Origin: Comamonadaceae bacterium
GTDB taxonomy: Bacteria; Pseudomonadota; Gammaproteobacteria; Burkholderiales; Burkholderiaceae_C
Length of the DNA stretch: 64,000 bases
Assembly: GCA_013297925.1 (NCBI GenBank)
Contig: JAAFJC010000002.1
Span: 1-64,000 of the forward strand
Direction of reading: 5' to 3'
The notes beneath the pieces are model-generated. The model was not told the origin of the DNA. It saw only the letters and a program-made list of their open reading frames with translations, and ran no database searches. The translations under genes and the position numbers were made by a program. Positions 26,595 through 36,300 of the stretch are shown here, piece after piece; within the stretch, counting starts at the first letter, position 1, and every line of letters starts with the position of its first letter.

Positions 26595-27074
26595 TTAATT
26601 TTTTACTCTGAGCTTAGGATTTTGATTGAGATAGTTTTCGTGGGTACACGCGGGAGAAAACCCGTATGCGCCAGTGCCCAAATCTGCCAAGAGCGTGGCT
26701 CGTACTTTAGGCTCCCACTCTTCCAATATGACCCAAATTTCGTAATCCATTTTTCCAACGTATTCGAGTGGTGTTGCGAGATTGGAAGCTTGCTCAAGCG
26801 GGTACGGATATGAACGTAGTTTTTTAGCTATCAACGGCAGCGGTCCATCGCAAGAAATCAAGTAATTTCGATACAGAATCTCAAACTGCATCCTAATGTC
26901 AGCTTGTTCGCCAACCGAGGTGCCTTGTAGTTTGCTAGTTGAATCTCGATACAGCTTGGTCGACAGTCGACCGGCCAAATGCCAAACAAACTCTTCTGAG
27001 TAAGCGAGGTTTGCTTGCGCAAATGTAAACCCGTTTAAAAACAATGTGAGTATGCAGATTACAAAGTGCTTCAA
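26595..27074 (-). CDS. Hypothetical exported protein
   Basis: A 159-residue protein I do not recognise. A clear Sec signal peptide (KHFVICILTLFLNGFTFAQA) predicts export to the periplasm. The mature part is mixed, with RDSTSKLQGTSVGEQADIRM and a Cys near residues 75 and 146 that could form a disulfide. It stands alone between copies of the composite repeat in A+T-richer DNA, suggesting acquired or degenerating material. A start upstream is not available. Confidence 0.6.
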   Translation of the reverse strand: MKHFVICILTLFLNGFTFAQANLAYSEEFVWHLAGRLSTKLYRDSTSKLQGTSVGEQADIRMQFEILYRNYLISCDGPLPLIAKKLRSYPYPLEQASNLATPLEYVGKMDYEIWVILEEWEPKVRATLLADLGTGAYGFSPACTHENYLNQNPKLRVKN

Positions 27075-27160
27075 ATGTTTTTCTCTTTCAATTTCTGGGA
27101 AACGCGTTGGCCAACAGTTTTAGCTCAATATTTTATATTTCTGAGTTCTTGACCCCTACC

Positions 27161-27413
27161 CAGCGGAAACCATTGGGCGTTTGAATCAGAAATTTTTTGG
27201 AAGGCGTGCGGGGAGAGGGTTGGATTGTGACTACCTTTATCGCGTGTGTTTTCAAAAAGATTTATGAGGCAAATGCCCGATGGTACGACGCAGGCGAGCG
27301 GGTGGAGCGTAACGCTTAGCGTGCTAGAACCCTTCGACAAGCTCAGAGTGAATGGGGTCAAACACTACAAATTTAGTAGCACTCTACGCAATAAATATGC
27401 CGGCGAGATGGTG
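27161..27413 (+). repeat. Composite repeat, direct copy (left of MNT/HEPN pair)
   Basis: About 250 bases built from: CGGAAACCATTGGGCG then AATCAGAAATTTTTTGGAAG, a G-rich piece, TTTCAAAAAGATTTATGAGG, GATGGTACGACGCAG, a CCTTCGACAAGCTCAG palindrome and finally the ~40-bp repeat at 27370-27407. The same order recurs at 28130. It abuts the HepT stop codon. Confidence 0.85.
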
Positions 27414-27420
27414 ATTTGAC

Positions 27421-27768
27421 TCAAGAAATCGCAGTTTTAACGAGACGATAAAGCTCTGGAAGATCACGCTGGATGGTTTTCCAGACGATTTCCATGTCGA
27501 TCTTGTCATAGGCATGCGAGAGGCGGTTGCGCATGGCGTACATGACTTGCCATGGGATGTCAGCATGCTTTGAAGCAAAGCTGGCATTTTCTCGCAAGAC
27601 GTTGTTGGCGGCTTCACCGATGACTTCTAGGTTGCGGATTACGGCATCTTGGATCAGCTCACTGGCTAGAAACTTGACTTCATCCACGTCATCAACGTGC
27701 CGCTCAATGCGCTCAATGGCCTGCAAGATGTGGCCGAGATAGTCTGGGATGCGAGATGTCTCGCTCAT
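27421..27768 (-). CDS. hepT: HEPN-domain toxin (DUF86, HepT family)
   Basis: A 115-residue helical protein. The RX4HXY motif is visible as RNRLSHAY, the RNase active site of HepT toxins and the tyrosine that the partner can AMPylate. The preceding helix DAVIRNLEVIGEAANNV is family-typical. Its start overlaps the stop of the nucleotidyltransferase gene by four bases. By family knowledge it is a growth-arresting ribonuclease held in check by MntA. Confidence 0.93.
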   Translation of the reverse strand: MSETSRIPDYLGHILQAIERIERHVDDVDEVKFLASELIQDAVIRNLEVIGEAANNVLRENASFASKHADIPWQVMYAMRNRLSHAYDKIDMEIVWKTIQRDLPELYRLVKTAIS

Positions 27769-28055
27769 ACCGGCACAGCTTGCGCTAAAACGGCATGGCG
27801 GAATTTTTCGGGTAGTGCGTTGGGCGTTAACACATCCACTGGCACGCCAAGGAGTTTTTCGAGCTCCACTTGAATGGCTGCTACGTCCATCAAGCTGGTT
27901 TCAGGCGTTGGATCGATGAGGATATCTAGATCGCTGCCATCCACATCTTTGCCGCTGAGCGCCGAGCCAAACACGCGAGCATTGCGCGCGCGATGCGATT
28001 CCACCACGCCACGAATGGCGATGCGGTGTGTTTGCAGGGCGATGGTCGGTCTCAT
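27765..28055 (-). CDS. mntA: MNT-type nucleotidyltransferase antitoxin
   Basis: A 96-residue minimal nucleotidyltransferase. The GSX10DXD motif is intact in FGSALSGKDVDGSDLDILI. The ATG at 28055 (MRPTIALQ) gives the usual length; ten further in-frame residues upstream are unlikely. In characterised pairs this enzyme adds AMP to the HepT tyrosine and so neutralises the toxin. Antitoxin precedes toxin with coupled translation. Confidence 0.92.
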   Translation of the reverse strand: MRPTIALQTHRIAIRGVVESHRARNARVFGSALSGKDVDGSDLDILIDPTPETSLMDVAAIQVELEKLLGVPVDVLTPNALPEKFRHAVLAQAVPV

Positions 28056-28129
28056 GATGTGCAAATCATACCGTGCTATGAACAAAACATCAAAGCAAGC
28101 GCCAACCGATGAGCACCAACAGCCTAAGC

Positions 28130-28380
28130 AGCGGAAACCATTGGGCGTTTGAATCAGAAATTTTTTGGAAGGCGCGCGGGGAGAGGATTAGCTTGTGATG
28201 ATCTCAGTCGCGTGTGTTTTCAAAAAGATTTATGAGGCAAATGCCCGATGGTACGACGCAGGTGTGCGGGTAGAGCGAAACGCTGAGTGCGCCAGTACCC
28301 TTCGACAAGCTCAGGGTGAACGGGTTGACACACTATGAATTCAGTAGCGCTCTGCGCAATAAATACGCCGGCGACTGACC
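28130..28380 (+). repeat. Composite repeat, direct copy (right of MNT/HEPN pair)
   Basis: Second direct copy of the ~250-base composite repeat, in the same order as at 27161 and again ending with the ~40-bp repeat (28334-28375). Together the two copies bracket the MNT/HEPN pair exactly. It ends five bases before the PIN gene stop codon. Confidence 0.87.
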
Positions 28381-28385
28381 AAATA

Positions 28386-28805
28386 CTATGCCAAATACAG
28401 CGCAACGCGATCTGTTGTCCAAGTGGCGATGCCTGAGCCGAAGAAGTCTGCGTCTTCTGTCCAGACCGGGCATTTGAGCGCCATGGCGCAGGCCAATACG
28501 GGCCAGTCGTCTGCGTCTCGCGCGGCGATCCGCTGTAGCGCGGCTTCTTGGTGCGAGGCATACAACTCTAAAGCCATGGGGCGAACGATGGGCTCCAGAA
28601 GATCGAGGACTTGCAGAGCGGCTTCGGGTGATACGCCGCGCTTTTGCAGGAGCGCGGGAAGGTATTTTCTGGCGTCGGCATAAGCCACATCTGGCGCGAA
28701 GAAACTCACTTCACTCGCATGCGCGAGGATGAGTTGGCGCACGCGCTGCCCTAGCACAGCGCGAATCAGGATATTCGCATCGAGAACGATGGTTTTGCTG
28801 ATCAT
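28386..28805 (-). CDS. PIN-domain toxin (VapC-like)
   Basis: A 139-residue PIN-domain protein, expected to be a metal-dependent endoribonuclease toxin. The first acidic residue is in VLDANILIRAV, and the late acidic cluster is ARDADDWPVLACA and VWTEDADFF. Its start overlaps the antitoxin stop by four bases (ATGA). The combination of a PIN toxin with a Phd/YefM-like antitoxin is common. Confidence 0.88.
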   Translation of the reverse strand: MISKTIVLDANILIRAVLGQRVRQLILAHASEVSFFAPDVAYADARKYLPALLQKRGVSPEAALQVLDLLEPIVRPMALELYASHQEAALQRIAARDADDWPVLACAMALKCPVWTEDADFFGSGIATWTTDRVALYLA

Positions 28806-29092
28806 GCCGCTTTGGCTTTTGATTTGCTGGCGGGCACAGTGATGGCTTTTCTGCGTTGTGCTTTGAAGTCTGAGACGACGGCTTCAACCTCGATGCCATG
28901 CGCGACCATGAGTTGATCGAGGGTTTGGCTGGCTTTTTTCAAGGCCGCCACATCCGCTTCCATCTGGCCTTGCGTGGGGATGAAGTAGCCCACCGTTTGT
29001 CCATGCCGCGTGATGGCCACTGGTGTGCTGGATGCAATGTATTCCGCTAAATCGCTGCGGAATTCTCGAATACCAACTTTGAGGGTTTCCAT
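28802..29092 (-). CDS. Phd/YefM-type antitoxin
   Basis: A 96-residue DNA-binding antitoxin. The N-terminal fold is seen in KVGIREFRSDLAEYIASS and VAITRHGQTVGYFIP; the C-terminus is a flexible basic tail that should wrap the toxin. It probably represses its own operon. It precedes the PIN gene with translational coupling. Confidence 0.86.
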   Translation of the reverse strand: METLKVGIREFRSDLAEYIASSTPVAITRHGQTVGYFIPTQGQMEADVAALKKASQTLDQLMVAHGIEVEAVVSDFKAQRRKAITVPASKSKAKAA

Positions 29093-29177
29093 AGGACGCT
29101 CCGTGAATGTGAATCAATGTGTACACATTTTAGCGCAGACTGGATGTAGGCGCTCGTGCATCCATCTGTGAATTAGG

Positions 29178-29231
29178 TGAATACTACTAATTCAATAGCG
29201 CTCCGCGCAGTATCTATGATGGCTACTGACC
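29178..29231. repeat. Dispersed ~40-bp repeat
   Basis: A copy reading TTCAATAGCGCTCCGCGCAG then TATCTATGATGGCTACTGAC, between the antitoxin start and the aminotransferase terminator. Confidence 0.78.
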
Positions 29232-29240
29232 AAAAAGGCA

Positions 29241-29270
29241 TAAAAAAACGCCCCGAAGGGCGTTTCACTG
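29241..29270 (-). terminator. Rho-independent terminator of the aminotransferase gene
   Basis: On the minus strand an 8-bp stem AAACGCCC / GGGCGTTT closed by a TTCG tetraloop is followed by a run of T. It begins 20 bases after the aminotransferase stop. Confidence 0.92.
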
Positions 29271-29284
29271 AGCACGGCAAAGAG

Positions 29285-30481
29285 TCAAAGCACTTTCGCA
29301 ATACTCGCGCACACGTGATCAATGTTTTTGCTGTTGAGCGCAGCCACGCACATGCGGCCTGTGTCTGTGCCGTAGACGCCGAATTCATTGCGCAGGCGCA
29401 CCATTTGGTCTTTGCTGAGGCCGCTGTAGCTGAACATGCCGATTTGCGTGGTGATGAAGCTCATGTCTTGCTTGACGCCGGCGGCTTTGAGTTTTTCGAC
29501 GAAGCTGCTGCGCATGGCTTTGATGCGGACACGCATCTCGGCCAACTCGCCTTCCCACATCGCGCGCAGCTCGGGCGTGTTCAGCACCATGGCGCAGACT
29601 GTGCCGCCGTGGGTGGGTGGGTTGGAGTAGTTGGTGCGGATCATGATTTTGAGCTGGGAGAGCACGCGATCGCACTCTTCTTTGCTCGCGCAAGCAACGC
29701 TCAATGCGCCGACGCGCTCACCATACAAGCTGAAGCTCTTGGAGAAGCTGGTAGACACGAAGAAATTCAGGCCGGCGGCCACGAATTTGCCGATCACTGC
29801 GCCATCTTCCGCGATGCCGTAGCCGAAGCCTTGGTAGGCCATATCGAGGAAAGGCGTGAGGTTGTTGGCCTTGACGGCGGCGATCACTTGATCCCAATCA
29901 GCTGCGGAGATGTCGTAGCCCGTTGGGTTGTGGCAGCAGGCATGCAGCACGACGATGGTGCCGGGGGCTGCGGCTTTCAACGCGGCGAGCATGCCTTCGA
30001 AATTCACGCCTCTTTTCGCTGCGTCGTAATACGGATAGCTCTCGACCACGAAGCCGGCTTGCGCGAACAGGGCTCGGTGGTTTTCCCAGCTAGGGTCAGA
30101 GATCAAAACCTTCGCATTGGGCGAGACTTTCTTCAAAAAGTCTGCGCCGATTTTCAGGCCACCCGTGCCGCCAATGCCTTGCACTGTGGCGACGCGGCCG
30201 GATTTGACCATGTCTGAATCTGCGCCAAACACGAGGCCTTTGACGGCGCTGTCGTAAGCGGCAATGCCGTCAATCGGCAGGTAGCCACGCGCTTTGGGGG
30301 CGGCGGCCATTTGTCTTTCGGCTTCTTGCACGCATTTCAGGAGGGGCAGCTTGCCGTTGTCGTCGTAATACACGCCTACGCCGAGGTTGACTTTGGCAGG
30401 GTTGGTGTCGGCATTGAATTGCTCGTTCAAACCCAAAATCGGGTCGCGTGGGGCCATTTCGACGGCGGAGAAGAGGCTCAT
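29285..30481 (-). CDS. tyrB: Aromatic/aspartate aminotransferase (class I PLP)
   Basis: A 398-residue cytoplasmic transaminase acting on aromatic amino acids and aspartate. Landmarks: MSLFSAVEMAPRDPILGLNE, NLGVGVYYDDNGKLPLL, HACCHNPTGYD and the PLP lysine in STSFSKSFSLYGERVG. Length equals E. coli TyrB/AspC. The ATG at 30481 is preferred because upstream codons run into a repeat arm. Divergent from uvrB, a typical beta-proteobacterial neighbourhood. AspC-type specificity cannot be excluded. Confidence 0.92.
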   Translation of the reverse strand: MSLFSAVEMAPRDPILGLNEQFNADTNPAKVNLGVGVYYDDNGKLPLLKCVQEAERQMAAAPKARGYLPIDGIAAYDSAVKGLVFGADSDMVKSGRVATVQGIGGTGGLKIGADFLKKVSPNAKVLISDPSWENHRALFAQAGFVVESYPYYDAAKRGVNFEGMLAALKAAAPGTIVVLHACCHNPTGYDISAADWDQVIAAVKANNLTPFLDMAYQGFGYGIAEDGAVIGKFVAAGLNFFVSTSFSKSFSLYGERVGALSVACASKEECDRVLSQLKIMIRTNYSNPPTHGGTVCAMVLNTPELRAMWEGELAEMRVRIKAMRSSFVEKLKAAGVKQDMSFITTQIGMFSYSGLSKDQMVRLRNEFGVYGTDTGRMCVAALNSKNIDHVCASIAKVL

Positions 30482-30510
30482 TGGATCGTCCAAAAGTTGA
30501 AGAAAAAAGA

Positions 30511-30555
30511 CAGGGACGCGAAAGACGCAAAAGTTACGCGAAAGACGCGAAAAGA
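30511..30555. repeat. Single arm of the large inverted-repeat element
   Basis: GGGACGCGAAAGACGCAAAA followed by GTTACGCGAAAGACGCGAAA matches one arm of the elements at 5762, 9392 and 59996. No mirrored partner is nearby, so this is a half copy in the tyrB-uvrB spacer. Confidence 0.8.
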
Positions 30556-30664
30556 CTTCAGATGAGGTTTTTCGCATTGTCAGTAGCTCTTTTTGGCTAA
30601 AGCGTTCAAAATACTTGGTTGCCCATTATTTTATCGCTGCACCGCAGCATTGCCCGGAAAAGTC

Positions 30665-32755
30665 ATGCCAGAAGTCTTAGAAGTTATTCCTGAAACGAAA
30701 CCCGGTCAGTTTGTGAGCTATCCGGGTTCGCCGTTTGAGCTGTTTATGCCTTACCAGCCTGCTGGCGATCAGCCCACCGCGATTGCGCAGCTGGTGGATG
30801 GCATTAACGATGGTGAGGTGTTTCAAACGCTGTTGGGCGTGACGGGTTCGGGCAAGACGTTTACGATGGCCAATGTGATTGCGCAGATGGGGCGGCCAGC
30901 GATTGTGTTTGCGCCGAACAAGACTTTGGCGGCGCAGCTGTATTCGGAGTTTCGTGAGTTTTTTCCGAAGAATGCTGTGGAATATTTCGTGAGCTATTAC
31001 GATTATTACCAGCCAGAGGCTTATGTGCCGCAGCGGGATTTGTTCATTGAGAAGGATTCGGCGATCAATGAGCATATTGAGCAGATGCGGCTCTCGTGCA
31101 CCAAGAGCATTCTGGAGCGGCGCGATGTGATCATCGTGGCCACGGTGTCTGCGATTTACGGCATTGGCGAGCCCGAGAGCTATCACCAAATGATCATGAC
31201 GCTGCGCGTGGGCGATAAGCTCGGGCAGCGCGATGTGATTGGGCAGCTCATTCGCATGCAATACCAGCGCAATGAGCAAGATTTTTCGCGTGGGAAGTTT
31301 CGTGTGCGCGGGGATACGATTGATGTGTTTCCGGCTGAGCATTCGGAGCTGGCGATTCGGATTGAATTGTTTGATGACGAGATTGAAACGCTCTCGCTTT
31401 TTGATCCGCTCACAGGCCGCGTGCGCCAAAAGATTCCGCGCTTTACTGTGTATCCGAGCAGCCATTACGTGACGCCGCGCGACAAGGTGCTGATGGCTGT
31501 GGAGACGATCAAGCTGGAGCTTGACAGTCGATTGAAAGAGCTGGTGGGCATGGGCAAATTGGTGGAGGCGCAGCGCCTAGAGCAGCGCACGCGCTTTGAT
31601 CTGGAAATGCTTAGCGAAGTGGGCCACTGCAAAGGCATTGAGAATTACACGCGCCATCTCTCCGGCGCTCCCGTGGGCGCGCCGCCATCCACGCTCACGG
31701 ATTACATGCCCAAAGACGCGCTGATGTTTTTGGATGAGAGCCACCAGATGATTGGGCAGCTTAATGCGATGTACAACGGTGACCGCTCGCGCAAGACGAC
31801 GCTGGTGGAATATGGCTTTCGCCTGCCTTCTGCTTTGGACAATCGCCCTCTCAAATTTGAAGAGTTTGAAAAGCGTATGCGCCAGTGCATCTTCGTGAGC
31901 GCCACGCCGGCTGCTTATGAGAAAGAGCATGCGGGGCAGGTGGTGGAGCAAGTGGTGCGGCCTACGGGCTTGGTTGACCCGGAAGTAGAAGTGCGCCCGG
32001 CCACGCATCAGGTGGACGATGTGCTGCAAGAGATTCGGATTCGCGTGGAGAAGAATGAGCGTGTGTTGATCACGACTTTGACGAAGCGGATGGCCGAGCA
32101 GCTTACGGATTACTTGAGCGACAACGGCGTGAAAGTGCGCTATCTGCACAGCGATGTGGATACCGTGGAGCGCGTAGAGATTCTGCGCGATTTGCGCTTG
32201 GGCGCATTCGATGTGCTGGTGGGTATCAACTTGCTACGCGAAGGCTTGGACATCCCTGAAGTCTCACTCGTGGCGATTTTAGATGCAGACAAAGAGGGTT
32301 TTCTCAGGGCAGAGCGCTCTTTGATTCAAACCATTGGCCGCGCCGCGCGAAACTTGAATGGCCGTGCGATTTTGTATGCCGATCGCATCACCGATTCCAT
32401 GAAAAAAGCGATGGACGAGACCGAGCGCCGCCGCATCAAACAAACGCAGTTCAATCTGGATAACGGCATCACGCCGATGAGCATCGTGAAGAAAGTGCGC
32501 GATCTGATCGACGGCGTGTACAGCGAAAAAGCCAGCAAAGCCGCCGAGCAACGCGAGATGGATCGCGCCAAGGTGGAAGACATGAACGAGCGCGATGTTG
32601 GCAAACGCATCAAGCAGCTTGAAAAACAAATGCTCGATCACGCGAAAAACCTAGAGTTCGAAAAAGCCGCCCGCGTGCGCGATCAGCTTGCGCTGCTGCG
32701 CGAGCAAATGTTTGGCGCAACGGGGACGGACAATATCGTGCCGTTTAAGGCTTGA
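30665..32755 (+). CDS. uvrB: Excinuclease ABC subunit B
   Basis: A 696-residue damage-recognition helicase-like subunit of nucleotide excision repair. Walker A is GVTGSGKTF; the beta-hairpin is [25 protein letters not shown]-box-like DESH appears in FLDESHQM; motif VI is QTIGRAARN; and the C-terminal UVR motif ([21 protein letters not shown]) is present. The ATG at 30665 fits the family start [28 protein letters not shown] region; codons upstream are not needed. Confidence 0.98.
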   Translation: MPEVLEVIPETKPGQFVSYPGSPFELFMPYQPAGDQPTAIAQLVDGINDGEVFQTLLGVTGSGKTFTMANVIAQMGRPAIVFAPNKTLAAQLYSEFREFFPKNAVEYFVSYYDYYQPEAYVPQRDLFIEKDSAINEHIEQMRLSCTKSILERRDVIIVATVSAIYGIGEPESYHQMIMTLRVGDKLGQRDVIGQLIRMQYQRNEQDFSRGKFRVRGDTIDVFPAEHSELAIRIELFDDEIETLSLFDPLTGRVRQKIPRFTVYPSSHYVTPRDKVLMAVETIKLELDSRLKELVGMGKLVEAQRLEQRTRFDLEMLSEVGHCKGIENYTRHLSGAPVGAPPSTLTDYMPKDALMFLDESHQMIGQLNAMYNGDRSRKTTLVEYGFRLPSALDNRPLKFEEFEKRMRQCIFVSATPAAYEKEHAGQVVEQVVRPTGLVDPEVEVRPATHQVDDVLQEIRIRVEKNERVLITTLTKRMAEQLTDYLSDNGVKVRYLHSDVDTVERVEILRDLRLGAFDVLVGINLLREGLDIPEVSLVAILDADKEGFLRAERSLIQTIGRAARNLNGRAILYADRITDSMKKAMDETERRRIKQTQFNLDNGITPMSIVKKVRDLIDGVYSEKASKAAEQREMDRAKVEDMNERDVGKRIKQLEKQMLDHAKNLEFEKAARVRDQLALLREQMFGATGTDNIVPFKA

Positions 32756-32756
32756 A

Positions 32757-33067
32757 TCAGGCCAAGGCCGTCAGTGGCCAGTCGGTCAGCTTTCCCATTG
32801 CATTGGTCGGCAAGTTAGCACCAAAGCTCAAATGCTTGGGCATCGCAGTGTGCGGCAAATGAGTGCGGATCAGAAAAGCCATGTCATGGCGATGCGTTTG
32901 CGTGTCTTCATGCAAGACGAGGAAGGCTTTGAGGAAGCAGTTTGCGCCCTGACCATGCGCTCTGACTGAGCAATCTTTGACATTAGGGAGCGTTCGAATT
33001 TCATCGGCGACCCATTGAAGCGAAGCATTGTTTCCGCCAACTTGTATGGTGTGATCGCGCGCATCAC
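32757..33067 (-). pseudogene. 3' remnant of an AMP-binding acyl-CoA ligase gene
   Basis: Reading the minus strand gives about 100 residues that match the C-terminal domain of AMP-dependent acyl-CoA ligases: DHTIQVGGNNASLQWVADEI, then TLPNVKDCSVRAHGQG, LKAFLVLHED, and near the end HLPHTAMPKHLSFG and LPTNAMGKLTDW, with the conserved catalytic lysine. Upstream the frame is closed by a stop a few codons before the DHTIQVGG segment, and the large N-terminal domain is absent. It ends two bases from the convergent uvrB stop. I read it as a truncated, dead gene. Confidence 0.82.
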
Positions 33068-33340
33068 AGTTTGAATGCTATACCTTCAACACGTCGGCTG
33101 AGTCGGTCTTCATTTGCACCTTTGATTCATGACGGCAAGATTACCATCCGTATGAAAATAATGTAAATCATTGTCAATGCATGTGGCTTTGTCAGGCTGC
33201 TGCGATTTTTTTGACTACAGTTTGTGTATTCAATAGACACGCATAGCAAATCCTAACGACTAGATGCTGCGTATCGTTTACTTGGCTTAGTTTTTGCTAG
33301 TCCCATACACAGTTTTTATGAATTAAGAGCAATACTCAAA
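33068..33340. other. A+T-rich spacer upstream of the G8 lipoprotein gene
   Basis: No gene. Marks the change from G+C-rich core DNA to the more A+T-rich 33-51 kb segment. A weak promoter-like pair (TTGACT at about 33211, then TAGACA 17 bases on) is present, but I would not rely on it. Confidence 0.4.
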
Positions 33341-36300
33341 ATGATCAACGTATTCAAGTCTCATGTTGGTTTCAAGTTTTCAGGTGTTTTTCTCGCATCG
33401 GTTTTATCTGGATGTGGAGGGGGAGGTATGTCAACCACAGCAGGTGGCAGCAATGCTAATTTGGTGCTGTCTGGTCATGCCGCCACTGGATTAGCTTTAA
33501 CAAACGCAAAAGTCCAAATCAAGTGCAACGGAGGCTTCGTTGCTTCTGGGGTAACGTCAGATTTGGGCGCGTACACCGTTGCTATGCCGGCAGGCGCGAG
33601 TTTGCCTTGTGTCATACGCGTGACCGGCGCTTCGGTTTCGCTGCATGCTGTGACTGGCGGCTCTGTTTTGTCAGCAGAGACAAACGTTACACCTCTATCT
33701 GAATTGGTTCTTACCAGTGCAGCCAATAGAAACGCAGCAATAGCGTTTGATCAGTTTAGTAATGCCCAGTTCGAATACCTATCACCAGCGCAAATTTCTG
33801 TCGCTCATAAAGAGGTTGTAGACTTATTTCGTCCTCTAGTCAATCTTTCGGGCATTCGTGATTTTGTAAGCGAGCCGCTGATTCCAGCCGTGCCATCGAA
33901 AGGTCAGCTTGGAAACTATTTTGATCAACTTTTGGACGGCCTTAACGCGCAGATTGCCGCCAAGAAGTTCACGTATGCCCAAATAGCCACAGCTTTGCTG
34001 ACCCATAAAACGGGTGTTCTAGCGTCGAGCGCACTTTGGGGCGATGGCGGGCAAGGCCCAGTTGGAGCTCCTAGCCCGCCTCCAGCACCACCAGCACCAC
34101 CAGCACCACCAGCACCACCAGCACCACCAGCACCACCAGCGCCGCCAGCGCCTCCAGCACCGGCTCCTATCCTGAGCCTGTCCACCACCGCGATTACATT
34201 TGGTGCTCAACAAAACGCAGTTGCTTCCGCGCCAAGAAGTTTTACGATTTCCAACTCGGGAAATGCTGATCTCCTGCTGACCGCTTTAACGCTGAGCGGC
34301 AATCATCTAGGAGATTTTCTTAGAAATGGCAGTGCAACGAGCTGTGTCAACGGCATAAAACTTGTGCCTCAGGCATCTTGTACTTACAGCGTCGTTTTTC
34401 ATCCTACAGCCCTTGGCGCTCGGCAAGCGAGTGTTGCCATTGCGCATAATGGAAGCTCAAGCCCAAGCCCAGTGAGCTTGTCGGGTACTTCACAAGCGCA
34501 GCCAGCCTCCGAGTTGGATGCTGCAATTGCTTATGCGCAGAATGCTGCGACCGCTGCATTCACAACAGTGCAGAATTTCATCACTCAAACCTACAGCGCG
34601 ATAAGCAATTTGATGGTGAGAGATATAGGCGTAGAAACCTCTCTTCCTGCTGCACCAGCCAGCACAGCTAATACATCGAATTCGCAAAACTGGTCGGATG
34701 CTTCACTATGGGGCGGAACATTGCCCCTGAATGGATCTGGGGTCGTGATTCCAGCTGGTAAAACTGTGATCTTGGACACCGATACCACCAATCTTGGTGA
34801 TGTCACAATTAATGGTACTTTAAAATTCGCTGACAAAAATGTCAGACTTACAGCCAATAAAGTGACAATTAGCGGCACTGGTGCTCTAATGGTGGGGGAG
34901 CCTTCTAAGCCTTATGCACACAAAGCCATCATTACATTAACCGGAGCACGCCCTAATTTTCCTGCTGATCGAATTATTACCAATACACGTGGTATCACAG
35001 TGCTAGATGGTGGAAAGTTTGAGCTTTACGGCGCTTCACCATCTCCGGTATGGACGCAACTCAATGACCACGCCGCAGCCGGAACCAAGGCGCTCACCTT
35101 GAAAGATACAGTCAATTGGAAGGCTGACGATACGATTATTGTTGGACCTACCGACTTCTACGGCGTTAATCCTACCGAACGTATGGCTTTGGCAACTGCT
35201 GCCAATGGCACTTCGCTAGAGACGAAAACTGCCCTAGCAAAATTTCGCTGGGGCAAGATGCAATACATGACAAATGACGGGTTGAGCTTGACTCCAGGTG
35301 TCTACACACCTCCAGTTGAGCCAGCGCCGCGTCAGCTTGATCAACGCGCTGCAGTGGGCAATTTGAGTCGCAATATCGTGATCCAAGGTGCAGATGATGC
35401 CGATTGGACTGGTAAAGGATTCGGTGCGCATGTCATGGTCATGGGCCTGAGCTCGAAAGTGTTCGTGGATGGAGTTGAGTTCAGGCGCGTGGGGCAAGCT
35501 GGTGCTATGGCGCGTTATCCGTTCCATTGGCACATGCTTAGTTATGATCAAGCAACGGGCGCTTTCAAGGGAAATGCAACAGGCCATGAAATTCGCAACA
35601 GCGCCATTTGGGATTCTGCGCAGCGATGCATTGTTGTGCATGGTACTAGTGGCGTTCGCGTGGTCAACAATATTTGCCACAACATTACAGGGCATGCCAT
35701 GTTTTTGGAAGATGCTGTTGAACGCAAAAACATCTTCGAAGGCAATTTGGTCTTAACTGTTAAGCGACCGACCAACGAAAATTTGATTCTCCTGCATGAA
35801 GGTGATATGCATCTGTCCGGCTCATCTGGCTTTTGGATCACCAATCCCGATAACATCATCCGTCACAACGTAGTGGGCGATGTCATCGGTAACGCATATT
35901 GGAATTCTTTTCCCACCAGCGGCGTGGGCTTGAGTCGTAAAGCTAAAAATCCTGATTTAGCAGGCACTCAATGGGCAAATCTACAAATGAATCCGCGAAG
36001 TATGCCCCACGGTATCTTTGACAACAACGTCGGCTACTCAACGGGGGAGTCTGGCATCAATACAGACATGATGCTCGCCGGTGGCGGCCCAATAGGGGAT
36101 GACAGGGGTGATGCTGGTAACGCCACTTACGAACCTACGATTGATGGAAGGCCATGGGATATCAATGGCGCTGTAAATGGCGGCGCGCCTGGCAGTGCCA
36201 ACGCCAGAGCCACATTCTCCAGAGTTACACTTTACAAAACCAATACTGGCTATGCAAACCGTGTGACTGCACCAGACTATCCGCAATGGCTGATGTCAGA

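Noticed and set aside
27125..27361. Minus-strand frame starting near 27361
   Set aside because: It is made of the palindromic TTCGACAAGCTCAG repeat and the composite repeat, a known source of false small genes.
29177..30217. Long open frame on the plus strand opposite the aminotransferase gene
   Set aside because: It is the antisense of a well-supported class I aminotransferase and has no family features; such shadows are common in G+C-rich genes.
34081..34166. Short regular repeats resembling a CRISPR or VNTR array
   Set aside because: The 9-base unit has no spacers and encodes a proline-alanine linker in frame. No CRISPR array was seen anywhere in the window.
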